Shown: positions 38,725 through 47,222 of the stretch, piece after piece
Position numbering within the stretch: the first letter of the stretch is position 1
How the letters are laid out: each line of letters starts with the position of its first letter
Position numbers and translations under genes: made by a program
Notes under the pieces: generated by a model
What the model was told of the DNA's origin: nothing
The model's input: only the letters and a program-made list of their open reading frames with translations
Database searches by the model: none
Assembly: GCF_002564465.1 (NCBI RefSeq)
Contig: NZ_NUUX01000010.1
Span: forward strand, 151,100 to 215,099
Direction of reading: 5' to 3'
DNA: 64,000 nt
Source: Bacillus sp. AFS088145
GTDB lineage: Bacteria > Bacillota > Bacilli > Bacillales > Bacillaceae_G

Positions 38725-38754
38725 TTATTCAACTAACGTATGCGTTAGTTCAAC
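38725..38754 (+). repeat. DHR copy 3 (hairpin 1 only)
   Basis: TTATTCAACTAACG TATG CGTTAGTTCAAC, 33 bases after the propeller-like gene. No hairpin 2 follows; a separate terminator is at 38790. Confidence 0.85.
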
Positions 38755-38789
38755 ATTATTGTATTTCTAAAATCTATATTGGCAATCCA

Positions 38790-38823
38790 AAAAAGTACAT
38801 CGAAAAATGCGATGTACTTTTAC
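38790..38823. terminator. Bidirectional terminator
   Basis: Arms AAAAGTACATCG and CGATGTACTTTT, between DHR copy 3 and a convergent minus-strand gene. Confidence 0.85.
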
Positions 38824-38866
38824 ATTAGAAGGTATATAATTTTTTCTTATAAAAACTTAAAAATCA

Positions 38867-39391
38867 TTATGCTACTTTATTTCCAATTTCATTTTCACTT
38901 GCTACTTTTCCAGCTTGCCCCATTAAACTTAAGAATAATAAACCGAGTAGACGTTCGCTAAATCTAAGCGATAAGTTGAACTTCACAAATAAAACATACT
39001 CAACAATGAGCGATACTACATTAAACGCTAGTGTACCTACGAAAAATAGTTTATACCACTGTTTATAATTTAAGCAAACGCCACCTTTTCTACTCGCGAA
39101 TTTGTATATTAGTGAGAGGAAAAGAGGTGCAACAAAAGGAATGATTAAAACAATAATAGGTATAATGATCAGCAAATAAGTTTCGGCGTGCTTGCCAAAA
39201 ACATTGGTTATTGTTGACCAGAACGAATTCTTCCCTGATAATTCAATATCATATGAATTTAGAAAGGTAATCAACCCTAAACTTGAAAGGATTGTTGAAA
39301 TAACTAAATACCCTATTATGCTTGAGATTTTCGCATGAAGTACCTGGTGATATTTTTTAGGTTGGAAACTATTGATGATATGTTGAAACAT
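38867..39391 (-). CDS. Hypothetical membrane protein, four helices
   Basis: The 174-residue protein has membrane segments at about 23-45, 70-95, 113-133 and 137-160. The N-terminus is cytoplasmic (MFQHIINSFQPKKYHQVLHA). It is the only gene in the DHR region that runs against the others between repeats, with DHR copies 3 and 4 on its two sides. A GGAG-like site (AAAGGAGTATATG) precedes the start. I recognise no family. Confidence 0.65.
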   Translation of the reverse strand: MFQHIINSFQPKKYHQVLHAKISSIIGYLVISTILSSLGLITFLNSYDIELSGKNSFWSTITNVFGKHAETYLLIIIPIIVLIIPFVAPLFLSLIYKFASRKGGVCLNYKQWYKLFFVGTLAFNVVSLIVEYVLFVKFNLSLRFSERLLGLLFLSLMGQAGKVASENEIGNKVA

Positions 39392-39497
39392 TCATATACT
39401 CCTTTGTACACAGATAAGTTTAAGTATAAGAAATATTTGATACTCTAGCTACATGAAAAATTTTACATTTATACTATAACTAGGAAAATGGGTCATC

Positions 39498-39528
39498 TTA
39501 TTGAACTAACGCATTGCGTTAGTTCAAT
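39498..39528 (+). repeat. DHR copy 4 (hairpin 1 only, both arms changed)
   Basis: ATTGAACTAACGCA then TGCGTTAGTTCAAT around a single T: 14-base perfect arms. Relative to the common form, TTCAAC has become TTGAAC and GTTGAA has become GTTCAA, so the two changes compensate. Confidence 0.88.
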
Positions 39529-39644
39529 GGGCGACTTCAAGTGATGATTTTTATTATCTGTATTAATAAAAGTTGTAGAATAGTAGGTGAAAGTAGTTAT
39601 AATTAGGTATTAATTTAATTTAAGACAAAGTGGAGAATATTAAT

Positions 39645-40112
39645 ATGACTTTATATAAATTTATTGCATCAGATAACCCACTGGTAGAGGTAGATAATAG
39701 TGGTTTTATTCGAATTAAGGTAAGAGAACTAAAGAAAATTGAGCCGAAACTTGATTTGAAAATATGGGGAAATATAGACGATGAGTTAACTATACTTTAT
39801 GCGAAGGACGATTCGGAAATGGGTGGATTAGAGATTTCATCATGTGATAATCCACCAAATGGTTTGGAACATTATATTAATAAAAAGTATATTTACTGGC
39901 TTGAAGGAGATTTTGGCTCTAAATTTTTAAAACAACTTACTGAGTATGTTAATTTATACGTTAATACAGAAGATAAGGTTGAACTTTGGTCAATTTTGTT
40001 TGGAGAAGGCAAAAAGACAAAACAGGTAAAATCTCTTTCATTAAATGAGATTTCTGAAGGTAGTTTTAAAATTTTACGCAATCATAAATGCTGTTGTTTA
40101 GTAATCGAATAA
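39645..40112 (+). CDS. Hypothetical acidic protein (cassette gene)
   Basis: The 155-residue soluble protein begins MTLYKFIASDNPLVEVDNS and is rich in Lys, Glu and Asp with mixed alpha/beta character. A CCC triplet lies near the C-terminus (NHKCCCLVIE). ATG 39645 lies nine bases after TGGAG; GTG 39630 is upstream but overlaps that site. The size and composition resemble immunity-type proteins, but no family is recognised. DHR copies 4 and 5 flank it. Confidence 0.65.
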   Translation: MTLYKFIASDNPLVEVDNSGFIRIKVRELKKIEPKLDLKIWGNIDDELTILYAKDDSEMGGLEISSCDNPPNGLEHYINKKYIYWLEGDFGSKFLKQLTEYVNLYVNTEDKVELWSILFGEGKKTKQVKSLSLNEISEGSFKILRNHKCCCLVIE

Positions 40113-40121
40113 AGTTAGTAC

Positions 40122-40214
40122 TTATTCAACTAACGCATGCGTTAGTTCGATAACATTTTGGAGCTGTGATCAGCTCTTTTTTTATTCAACAAAATGGCAG
40201 TTTAGTTCAATAAG
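40122..40214 (+). repeat. DHR copy 5 (complete)
   Basis: Hairpin 1 TTATTCAACTAACGCATGC then GTTAGTTCGATAAC; terminator GAGCTG TGAT CAGCTC with T-run; hairpin 2 TTATTCAACAAAATGGCAG then TTTAGTTCAATAAG. It begins 9 bases after the preceding stop. Confidence 0.9.
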
Positions 40215-40300
40215 AAATTGCAATTATATGATTCTTTTGATGGGTTAATACTTTTTTGTTTAATGATAAAATAAAAATAATTCTACAAATATAAGTACCA

Positions 40301-40331
40301 CTTATGTAACTTAAGCAATGCTTTAGTTGAA
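40301..40331 (+). repeat. DHR copy 6 (hairpin 1 only)
   Basis: CTTATGTAACTTAAGCAATG then CTTTAGTTGAAG. Only 86 bases of AT-rich DNA without a gene separate it from copy 5, as if a cassette had lost its gene. Confidence 0.8.
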
Positions 40332-40377
40332 GGTAAACTTATTAAAGTTATCATCGTAATAAGAGAGGATTGAGTGT

Positions 40378-40638
40378 GTGGTTAAGAAAATCTTTGATTA
40401 TTTAGCTTTTTGTGGCTTAATTCTATTTATTGTTTATTCCGTTTATGGTATTTATGACATGTTACATTCTTCAACCAGAATTAATATGGTCATTTTCTAT
40501 TCATTAAGTTTAATTACATGTTTATTTGCTGGAATAAGTAGTCAGCTGAGTAATAATAAAAGAACTAAAAAATTAGGGTTGATACAATTTTTATGTGTTG
40601 GAGGATACGCATATTGTATCTTTCTATCTATTAATTAA
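40378..40638 (+). CDS. Small membrane protein (cassette gene)
   Basis: The 86-residue product begins at GTG behind AGAGGA and has three hydrophobic segments (about 6-28, 36-54 and 66-84) with a basic turn NNKRTKK. No family recognised. DHR copy 6 is 46 bases upstream; there is no clear copy directly after it, only a weak hairpin near 40660-40690. Confidence 0.65.
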   Translation: MVKKIFDYLAFCGLILFIVYSVYGIYDMLHSSTRINMVIFYSLSLITCLFAGISSQLSNNKRTKKLGLIQFLCVGGYAYCIFLSIN

Positions 40639-40749
40639 CTACGGTTATGTTATTTGCAAAAAAAGGAACTTCCAGAGAAAATCCTTTTTTGGAACAGGGT
40701 TACAAGTCGAAATTGGTGAGTGAAAAGTAACATTTGAGGTGTTTGGAAA

Positions 40750-41055
40750 ATGAATTTATTAAAGAAGTATGGCAAGTGGATTTCTAAAAAAAATCCTAGA
40801 CGGTATGACCTAGCTGAATTACTGTTAGGGATAATTTTTGTACCTTCGATTATTGTTGGTATTGAATTACTTCATCAAAAGTATTCTTTATGGTTTACGT
40901 TATTAGTCTATTTTTTGATAATAAATTTTTATCTATTATTTGATAACTTAGTTACGAGAATTTTGGGTAGATTTAATGTGAACATCTCAGAATGGATGCA
41001 TCCTGTTATTCCGTTGATTTTGGTGTTCATTTATTTTGTTTTCAATGGTTTTTAA
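40750..41055 (+). CDS. Small membrane protein (cassette gene)
   Basis: The 101-residue protein has a basic N-terminus (KKYGKWISKKNPRRYD) and three membrane segments at about 23-43, 47-65 and 83-99. ATG follows GAGGTG. A DHR lies 42 bases after the stop. No family recognised. The product at 51529 has the same layout (amphipathic basic start, then helices). Confidence 0.65.
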   Translation: MNLLKKYGKWISKKNPRRYDLAELLLGIIFVPSIIVGIELLHQKYSLWFTLLVYFLIINFYLLFDNLVTRILGRFNVNISEWMHPVIPLILVFIYFVFNGF

Positions 41056-41097
41056 TTCTAGAAATGTTTATCCATTTTCCTAGAATTAATTGAGTTG

Positions 41098-41189
41098 ACT
41101 TATTCAACTAACACATGCAATAGTTGAACAAGATGGGTTGCTTCGGCAGCTCTTTTTTATTCAACAAAATGGCAGGATAGTGTAAGAAG
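41098..41189 (+). repeat. DHR copy 7 (complete)
   Basis: Hairpin 1 TTATTCAACTAACACATGC then AATAGTTGAAC; terminator GTTGC TTCG GCAGC with T-run; hairpin 2 TTATTCAACAAAATGGCAG then GATAGTGTAAGAAGG, whose right arm is decayed. Confidence 0.88.
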
Positions 41190-41274
41190 GAAATCCAATA
41201 ATAAATGGAGAATAGTTCCATGCAGGAGGAAGAACGAGTAATGTGCTTCATTATTTGATAGGGAGAGAAATTTA

Positions 41275-41916
41275 ATGTTTTCTAATGAAGAAAGAGATGC
41301 AATTTATAAAGCTATTTATTATAGGAGAGATATTCGAAGTTTTTTGTCAACTCCTATCCCAGAAAACAAGATACATAAAATATTAAATGCAGCTCATCAT
41401 GCACCTTCAGTAGGTTTTATGCAACCTTGGAACTTTATTATCATTTCCTCTGACGAAATTAAAGAAAAATTAGCCTGGGCGGCAGAAAAAGAAAGACGAG
41501 CATTAGCTATTCATTATGAAGGGGAAAAAGAAATGAAATTCCTTGATTTAAAAGTTGAGGGTTTAAAAGAAGCTCCTGTAACTATTTGTATAACATGTGA
41601 CCCAACAAGGGGAGGTTCACATGTATTAGGGCGAAATTCAATTCCTGAAACAGATATTTTATCAACAGCCTGTGCTATTCAAAATATGTGGTTAGCATCT
41701 TGTGCTGAAGGACTTGCGATGGGGTGGGTAAGTTTTTATAAAAAAAATGATATTCGAGATATTTTAGAAATACCACCACATATTGACCCTATTGCTCTTA
41801 TATCTATCGGTTACACTAATCACTATCCAGAAAAACCTATTTTAGAATTAGCTAATTGGGAAAAAAGGCGTTCGTTAGAACATCTCATTTTTGAAAATAA
41901 ATGGGGTAGAAACTAA
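41275..41916 (+). CDS. bluB: Nitroreductase-fold protein, BluB-like (5,6-dimethylbenzimidazole synthase)
   Basis: The 213-residue protein shows the BluB pattern rather than that of a simple nitroreductase. It has RRDIRSFLSTPIPENKI, AAHHAPSVGFMQPWNFI (residues 41-57), a GRNSIPETDILSTACAIQNMW stretch with the conserved Glu-Thr-Asp, and GLAMGWVSFYKKNDIR. BluB cleaves reduced FMN with oxygen to give the lower ligand of vitamin B12. No cobalamin gene is nearby. It lies between DHR copies 7 and 8 and starts with an AGGGAGAG ribosome site. The family is fairly sure; the DMB activity is inferred. Confidence 0.75.
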   Translation: MFSNEERDAIYKAIYYRRDIRSFLSTPIPENKIHKILNAAHHAPSVGFMQPWNFIIISSDEIKEKLAWAAEKERRALAIHYEGEKEMKFLDLKVEGLKEAPVTICITCDPTRGGSHVLGRNSIPETDILSTACAIQNMWLASCAEGLAMGWVSFYKKNDIRDILEIPPHIDPIALISIGYTNHYPEKPILELANWEKRRSLEHLIFENKWGRN

Positions 41917-41920
41917 ACGG

Positions 41921-42012
41921 CTTATTCAACAAACGGGTGCGTATGTTGAACAACACGATCGGCTGAAAAGTCGATTTTTTTGTTCAGCTAAATGGCAGGA
42001 TAGTGGAATAAG
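41921..42012 (+). repeat. DHR copy 8 (complete)
   Basis: Hairpin 1 TTATTCAACAAACGGGTGC then GTATGTTGAAC; terminator GATCGGCT GAAA AGTCGATT with T-run; hairpin 2 GTTCAGCTAAATGGCAG then GATAGTGGAATAAG. It begins 4 bases after the bluB-like stop. Confidence 0.88.
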
Positions 42013-42100
42013 GAATAAAAAAATATAGCATCTGTAAATAAACTGATTAATGTTATATTTATGTATTTGTAGAAGCAACAGCTTCTATTTTTTTCTTGCA

Positions 42101-42160
42101 AAACGTAATTAATACGGTTTATAATAATTAACAATTGTTATAATTCGTAATAATTACGTT
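42101..42160 (+). promoter_or_regulatory. Zur operator(s) of the CobW operon
   Basis: CGTAATAATTACG at 42146-42158 is a perfect 6-1-6 palindrome identical to the core of the Bacillus Zur box (TCGTAATNATTACGA). A second, weaker site AAACGTAATTAATACGGTTT lies at 42101-42120. Both are within 100 bases of the CobW-like start. Zur bound to zinc would repress; zinc shortage would release the operon. Confidence 0.88.
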
Positions 42161-42195
42161 TTATTTCATTATGATTATTATTAGGAGGGTTATTA

Positions 42196-43374
42196 ATGAA
42201 GGTGCCAATTACTGTATTAAGCGGATTTTTAGGATCTGGAAAAACAACTTTATTGAATCATATATTGACTAACCGTGAAGGCTTAAAAGTTGCAGTTATT
42301 GTAAATGATATGAGCGAAATCAATGTAGATGCTCAACTTGTAAAAAATGGAGGATTTTCACGTACTGAAGAAAAGTTAGTGGAAATGCAAAATGGGTGCA
42401 TTTGTTGTACGTTAAGAGATGACCTGATGAAAGAAGTTGAAAGATTAGTAGATAATGGTGGAATTGATTACATAGTAATTGAGTCTTCGGGTATTAGCGA
42501 ACCAATTCCAGTCGCACAAACGTTCACTTATGTGGATGATGAGCTAGGGATTGATTTAACTAAAAAAACTCGTTTAGATACAATGGTTACGGTTGTAGAC
42601 GCAAATCGTTTTTGGGAGGACTATTCTTCAGGTGAAACATTATTAGATCGTAAACAAGGGACTGATGAAACAGATATTCGTGAAATTGCAGATTTGCTTC
42701 TTGAACAAGTTGAATTTGCAGATGTAATTATTTTAAATAAAATTGACCGTATAGAAGACCAGGATGTAAAAGAATTAACTGCATTTCTTAAGAAAATTAA
42801 TGCACAAGCAAAAATTATACCCGCATCATTTTCAAAGATTGATTTAAAATCTGTACTGAATACACATCTTTTTGACTTTGATAAAGCTAGCCAAGCAGCA
42901 GGTTGGATTAAAGAATTAAATGAAGAACATATTCCAGAATCAGAAGAGTATGGTATTAGTTCGTTTGTTTATCGTCGTAAGATACCGTTTCATCCAGAAA
43001 GATTATTCTCATGGTTAGAAAATTGGTCAGTAGACATTGTAAGAGCAAAAGGATTCTTTTGGTTAGCAACTAGAAATGATTCAGTAGGAATGCTATCACA
43101 AGCTGGATCCACGATTACAATTCAAGGTGCTGGAGAGTGGATTGCTACATTACCTAAAACAGAACAAGAGGAGATGAGAAGAGAAGATCCATTGTTAGAC
43201 TATAAGTGGGATGATAATTTTGGTGATCGAATGATTGAACTCGTTCTAATTGGAATTGATATGAATCAATTAGAGATTGAGAAGTCACTTGATATATGTT
43301 TGTTAACAGAAGAAGAAATGGAAACAAATTGGAATGAATTTAATGATCCAATGCCAGAATTTGTCCAAGCTTAA
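42196..43374 (+). CDS. CobW/COG0523 GTPase, Zur-regulated (YciC-like zinc metallochaperone)
   Basis: The 392-residue protein has Walker [10 protein letters not shown] (10-18), the metal-binding CxCC motif C68-I-C70-C71 in [12 protein letters not shown], a NKID guanine motif near 187, and a C-terminal CobW domain (about 255-370). COG0523 GTPases under Zur insert zinc into, or shuttle zinc to, client proteins during shortage; B. subtilis YciC is the closest known case. AGGAGG precedes the ATG and Zur boxes lie upstream. Confidence 0.9.
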   Translation: MKVPITVLSGFLGSGKTTLLNHILTNREGLKVAVIVNDMSEINVDAQLVKNGGFSRTEEKLVEMQNGCICCTLRDDLMKEVERLVDNGGIDYIVIESSGISEPIPVAQTFTYVDDELGIDLTKKTRLDTMVTVVDANRFWEDYSSGETLLDRKQGTDETDIREIADLLLEQVEFADVIILNKIDRIEDQDVKELTAFLKKINAQAKIIPASFSKIDLKSVLNTHLFDFDKASQAAGWIKELNEEHIPESEEYGISSFVYRRKIPFHPERLFSWLENWSVDIVRAKGFFWLATRNDSVGMLSQAGSTITIQGAGEWIATLPKTEQEEMRREDPLLDYKWDDNFGDRMIELVLIGIDMNQLEIEKSLDICLLTEEEMETNWNEFNDPMPEFVQA

Positions 43375-43509
43375 ACATATGAATTTACTATTAAATCAAG
43401 AAAACTAAGTTTACGTTAGATAAAACTTATTGATTTTTAATGGTTGGACGAGCATATGTCTGTTTCGTATAGAATATATTTCACTATAAAAAATTATTTG
43501 AGGTGATGT

Positions 43510-44514
43510 ATGGTACGGAAAGTTGGACAAGAAGTAATAATTTTATTAGTACTATTTTGTTATTTATTTTGTTATATATTTATTGATTTTACGAATTTAT
43601 CGTCTTTATTTCATAAAGTACCTAAAGAACTATTAAATATGAACACGATATTTATCAGTTTATTTTTAGAAGCCCTTCCATTTGTATTAATTGGAATCAT
43701 TGTTTCTTCAATTATTCATGTTTTTGTAAAACCAGAGACGATTAGTAAAATTCTTCCTAAGAATGCTTTATTGGCATTTATTCCTGTTGCTTTAATTGGA
43801 ATGATCATGCCTGTATGTGAATGTGGTATTGTACCCATTGTCAGATCTTTGCTTAAAAAGGGTATGCCTGCGTATATCGGGATTGTTTTTCTTAGTAGTG
43901 TACCGATCATAAATCCAATTGTATTTACGTCAACCTACTATGCATTTCAATCGAATTCTCAAATGGCATTTTTAAGGCTAGGGTTAGCATTTATAGTTGT
44001 TCTACTTATTGGGTTTTTCACTTTATTATTTTATCGAAATAAAAATGTACTAGTAGAAACTTTGGAAAAGCACGAGAACCATAAACATGTTCACCATATT
44101 CATTCAAAAACAAGTCGAATAAGTGAAGTCATTTCTCACATTAGTAGTGAATTTTTCTCAACATGCAAATTTTTAATTATCGGTGCATTAATCACAAGTG
44201 TTTTTCAGACTTTTCTTGATCGAAGTGTGTTAATACATCTAGCGAATCATACGAATCTATCAAGCATTGTTATGATGGGATTAGGATATTTCTTATCTTT
44301 ATGTTCTGGATCTGATGCATTTATAGCTGCATCTTTTTCAAGCACATTTCATGTGAAATCTATTCTAGCGTTCTTAATATTTGGAGCTATGATTGATTTG
44401 AAAAATACATTTATGATGTTTGCATATTTCAAGAAAAGATTTGTATTTTTTTATATATTCTTAACTGCAAGTGTCGTATTTGTAGTGACGTCGATTTGGA
44501 ATTTATATTGGTGA
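43510..44514 (+). CDS. Permease, UPF0718 (YcgR/YraQ-like)
   Basis: The 334-residue membrane protein has eight or nine helices. It contains the family motif GMIMPVCECGIVPIVRSLLKKG (about 96-117) and a second LCSGSDAFIAASF stretch near 270, with a His-rich cytoplasmic loop between them (HENHKHVHHIHSK, about 184-196). The position in a Zur block and the His-rich loop suggest zinc handling. It is followed at 9 bases by its usual partner, a YcgQ-like gene. Confidence 0.85.
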   Translation: MVRKVGQEVIILLVLFCYLFCYIFIDFTNLSSLFHKVPKELLNMNTIFISLFLEALPFVLIGIIVSSIIHVFVKPETISKILPKNALLAFIPVALIGMIMPVCECGIVPIVRSLLKKGMPAYIGIVFLSSVPIINPIVFTSTYYAFQSNSQMAFLRLGLAFIVVLLIGFFTLLFYRNKNVLVETLEKHENHKHVHHIHSKTSRISEVISHISSEFFSTCKFLIIGALITSVFQTFLDRSVLIHLANHTNLSSIVMMGLGYFLSLCSGSDAFIAASFSSTFHVKSILAFLIFGAMIDLKNTFMMFAYFKKRFVFFYIFLTASVVFVVTSIWNLYW

Positions 44515-44523
44515 GGTGAATAA

Positions 44524-45273
44524 ATGTCTTCTTTTCAAAATCGATTACGCTCTGTGTTTTTCTTCGGGATTGTTCTAATGCTTATGAAGCTTTTAGTTTC
44601 AGGAGATATTCAATATTTCATTGCACCAAAGATGGTGAAATTCACAATCATTACTTTAGTTGCCTGTATACTTATTGGATTAATTCACTTCTTTGAATTG
44701 CTAAAAGAACATCATACTTCATGTAATTGTTGCTCGAATCAAAAAAATAGGACTTTAAGTTTAGTAATTTTAATCAGTATTCCAGTTATAACAAGTAGCT
44801 TATTTTCAACAAATGTACTTGGAGCAAGTATTGCTTCAAAAAGAAGTATTTCTTATAGCGAAAATATAGTAAAAAAACAATCCAAAAAAATAAAGGTAAA
44901 AGATAATGGCTCGAAATTCATGAATGTTGATGATTCGATGTATGGACATATTATTTCAGATGTACAGGATAGTGTAGATCAATATGTAGGTAAAAAAATA
45001 TCTTTTAATGGTTTTGTATATCGTGATAAGCAAACAAGAAAAAATCAGATTTATGTATCGCGTTTCGCTATTACCTGTTGCGTAGCTGATGCTCAAGTGT
45101 TTGGGTTGATGGTTGAGGGAAAAGAGGTTTCAGCATATAAAAATGATCAGTGGGTAAACGTAACTGGTACAATTCATAAAGTGAAAATCGGAAAATTTTA
45201 TGAACCTATTATTCAATTAGAAAAAATAGTAAAAATAAAACCACTAAAAGATCCATATGTTTATTTTGATTAG
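44524..45273 (+). CDS. TIGR03943/UPF0703 family protein (YcgQ-like)
   Basis: The 249-residue protein has two or three N-terminal membrane helices (about 12-33, 37-58 and 80-98) with a CNCC cluster between the second and third. An extracytoplasmic domain containing YGHIISDVQDSVDQYVGKK and the motif RFAITCCVADAQVFGLMVEG follows. It pairs with the UPF0718 permease as a two-part system found in Zur regulons. Its biochemical role is not established; Cys residues in both halves could hold metal. Confidence 0.85.
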   Translation: MSSFQNRLRSVFFFGIVLMLMKLLVSGDIQYFIAPKMVKFTIITLVACILIGLIHFFELLKEHHTSCNCCSNQKNRTLSLVILISIPVITSSLFSTNVLGASIASKRSISYSENIVKKQSKKIKVKDNGSKFMNVDDSMYGHIISDVQDSVDQYVGKKISFNGFVYRDKQTRKNQIYVSRFAITCCVADAQVFGLMVEGKEVSAYKNDQWVNVTGTIHKVKIGKFYEPIIQLEKIVKIKPLKDPYVYFD

Positions 45274-45385
45274 GAAAGTTTAATTAATTTTTAATCAGAA
45301 ATACATTGAAAACGTAATTGTTTCGTTTTAATATTAAGCGTACTCTACTTGCTTATTTTATGGTAAGTATCTATTTTTACTTAGT

Positions 45386-45406
45386 AAATCGTAATTATTA
45401 CGTTTA
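45386..45406 (+). promoter_or_regulatory. znuA: Zur operator of znuA
   Basis: AAATCGTAATTATTACGTTT contains the perfect core CGTAAT-T-ATTACG (45390-45402) and agrees with the Bacillus Zur box at nearly every position. A degenerate half-like site AACGTAATTGTTTCGTT lies near 45309-45325. Confidence 0.9.
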
Positions 45407-45452
45407 AAAATATAAAATAAATTCTTGAATTAGATAGAAGGGCGGTGCACTT

Positions 45453-45476
45453 ACAGTAAAATATAAATTTTACTGT
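45453..45476 (+). promoter_or_regulatory. znuA: Hairpin between ribosome site and znuA start
   Basis: ACAGTAAAAT and ATTTTACTGT form a perfect 10-base stem with an ATAA loop, ending 8 bases before the znuA ATG (45485). The only good Shine-Dalgarno-like sequence (GAAGGGCGG, about 45438-45446) is on the far side. The stem would bring it close to the start, or it may modulate translation. Confidence 0.5.
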
Positions 45477-45484
45477 TTAGTGAT

Positions 45485-46444
45485 ATGAAAAATATAAAAT
45501 TAAGATCGTTATTATCAATTAGTATTTCCCTCTTTTTATTAGCAGGATGTTCATCTAAATCGATTTCTACTTCGAATAAATCAAAGGAAAATGAATCTAA
45601 AAAAATTAAAATAGTGACTACTTTTTATCCTGTTTATGAATTTACTAAAAATGTTGCAAAAGAAAATGCCGATATTAAACTATTAATTCCATCATCAATT
45701 GAACCTCACGAATGGGAACCAACACCAAAAGATGTTGGAGCAATTCAGAATGCTGATTTATTTATCTATAATAGTCCATATATGGAAACCTGGGTTCCAA
45801 ACATTGAAAAAAGTTTAAGTAACAAAAAATCATCATTTATAGAAGCAAGTAGCGGAATATCTCTGATTAAAGGGAAGGAAAATGAAGAAGAACAAGGTAA
45901 TAATAACCATTCCGAACAAATGGATCCACATGTGTGGTTAAGTCCAGTATTAGCTCAGAAGGAAGTTCAAAATATAACAAAAGCTCTTATTAATGTTGAT
46001 CCAGCACATAAAGAGGAATATAAAAAAAATAGCGATGACTATATTAAGAAGTTACAGGCACTTGATGACCAATATCGAACAACATTAATGAATATGAAAA
46101 ATAAAGAAATTATTACGCAGCATGCAGCATTTGGATATTTAACAAAGCAATACGGTTTAGTTCAAGTACCAATTGCTGGTTTATCTCCATCGAATGAACC
46201 AAGTCCATCAAGATTAGCGGATCTTAAACAATTTGCAAAGAGTCATGATATTAATACAATCTTCTTTGAGGAAGTGGCTTCTCCAAAAGTAGCGAATACT
46301 CTAGCAAATGAAGTTGGTGCAAAAACAGCTGTCTTAAATACACTTGAAGGTTTAAGTGAAGAAGAACAAAAACAAGGAATTGATTATATAAGCGTTATGG
46401 AGAAGAACTTACAAATATTAAAAAAAGTATTAGAAAATAAATAG
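45485..46444 (+). CDS. znuA: Zinc ABC transporter substrate-binding lipoprotein (ZnuA/AdcA type)
   Basis: The 319-residue lipoprotein has lipobox LLAGC (Cys22) and a cluster A-I metal-binding fold. It has the typical sequence EPHEWEPTPKDV (first His ligand), a short acidic/His loop (EEEQGNNNHSEQMDPHVW) and the ligand segments ITQHAAFGYLTKQYG and FFEEVASPK. It captures Zn2+ outside the membrane for ZnuBC. A Zur box controls it. It lacks the C-terminal ZinT domain of the long AdcA form. Confidence 0.92.
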   Translation: MKNIKLRSLLSISISLFLLAGCSSKSISTSNKSKENESKKIKIVTTFYPVYEFTKNVAKENADIKLLIPSSIEPHEWEPTPKDVGAIQNADLFIYNSPYMETWVPNIEKSLSNKKSSFIEASSGISLIKGKENEEEQGNNNHSEQMDPHVWLSPVLAQKEVQNITKALINVDPAHKEEYKKNSDDYIKKLQALDDQYRTTLMNMKNKEIITQHAAFGYLTKQYGLVQVPIAGLSPSNEPSPSRLADLKQFAKSHDINTIFFEEVASPKVANTLANEVGAKTAVLNTLEGLSEEEQKQGIDYISVMEKNLQILKKVLENK

Positions 46445-46449
46445 TAATT

Positions 46450-46490
46450 AAGTAAAAAGCGTGTTCCTACTTAGTGTCACGCTTTTACTT
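46450..46490 (+). terminator. Hairpin terminator between znuA and znuC
   Basis: Arms AAAAGCGTG and CACGCTTTT with a T-containing tail, in the 73-base gap; it probably limits expression of the ATPase and permease relative to the binding protein. Confidence 0.7.
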
Positions 46491-46517
46491 AATTAAGAAA
46501 GGAAATGAAAAGAAACT

Positions 46518-47222
46518 ATGAGTTTAATCCAGTTAAAAAATGTCAAATTTGGTTATAATCATACTTCCGTTATAGATAATGTAAGTTTTGAAGTAAATAG
46601 AGGGGAATTTATTGGAATTACAGGTCAAAACGGTGCATCTAAATCAACTCTTTTAAAACTAATGCTCGGTTTATTAAAACCATGGAGTGGTGACGTTCAA
46701 ATTAAAAAAGATGCAAATAATGAGCTGATAAAAATTGGATACGTGCCACAACAAATCGCTTCATTTAATGTAGGGTTTCCAAGTACAGTAATTGAATTGG
46801 TGAAATCGGGTAGATTTAATCAAAAAAAATGGTGCGAAAAAATGAATAAAATAGATCACGACATAATTAAGAATGCACTAGTAATGGTAGGTATGTGGGA
46901 GTATCGACATCATAAAATTGGTTCATTGTCTGGGGGACAAAAACAAAAAATTTGTATTGCTCGTGTATTAGCTTCTGAACCTAATTTATTAGTTTTAGAT
47001 GAACCTACTACTGGAATGGATAAAGAAAGTAGAGAAAACTTTTATCAATTTTTGGGTCATCAAGTTAAAAGGCATAATCGAACAGTCGTTATGGTGACTC
47101 ATGAAAAAGAGGAAGTTGAACAATATCTTGATAAAATCATACATCTAGAGAAAGGAGAACATGGCGTATGGAGATGCTTAACCTTGAATTCATGCAACGG
47201 GCATTTTGGGTTGGTGGATTAA
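46518..47222 (+). CDS. znuC: Zinc ABC transporter ATPase (ZnuC/AdcC type)
   Basis: The 234-residue ATPase has Walker A written GQNGASKST (36-44), with Ser41 in place of the usual Gly before Lys. It has a Q loop PQQIASF, signature LSGGQKQK and Walker [14 protein letters not shown] recall the same Ser substitution in B. subtilis AdcC, so it is probably a subfamily feature. The 3' end overlaps znuB by 55 bases. It powers zinc uptake through ZnuB. Confidence 0.92.
   Translation: MSLIQLKNVKFGYNHTSVIDNVSFEVNRGEFIGITGQNGASKSTLLKLMLGLLKPWSGDVQIKKDANNELIKIGYVPQQIASFNVGFPSTVIELVKSGRFNQKKWCEKMNKIDHDIIKNALVMVGMWEYRHHKIGSLSGGQKQKICIARVLASEPNLLVLDEPTTGMDKESRENFYQFLGHQVKRHNRTVVMVTHEKEEVEQYLDKIIHLEKGEHGVWRCLTLNSCNGHFGLVD

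Noticed and set aside
46623..46650. ZnuC as an inactive ATPase
   Set aside because: Walker A Lys and Ser/Thr, signature and Walker B are intact; the Ser in place of Gly is probably normal for the subfamily.
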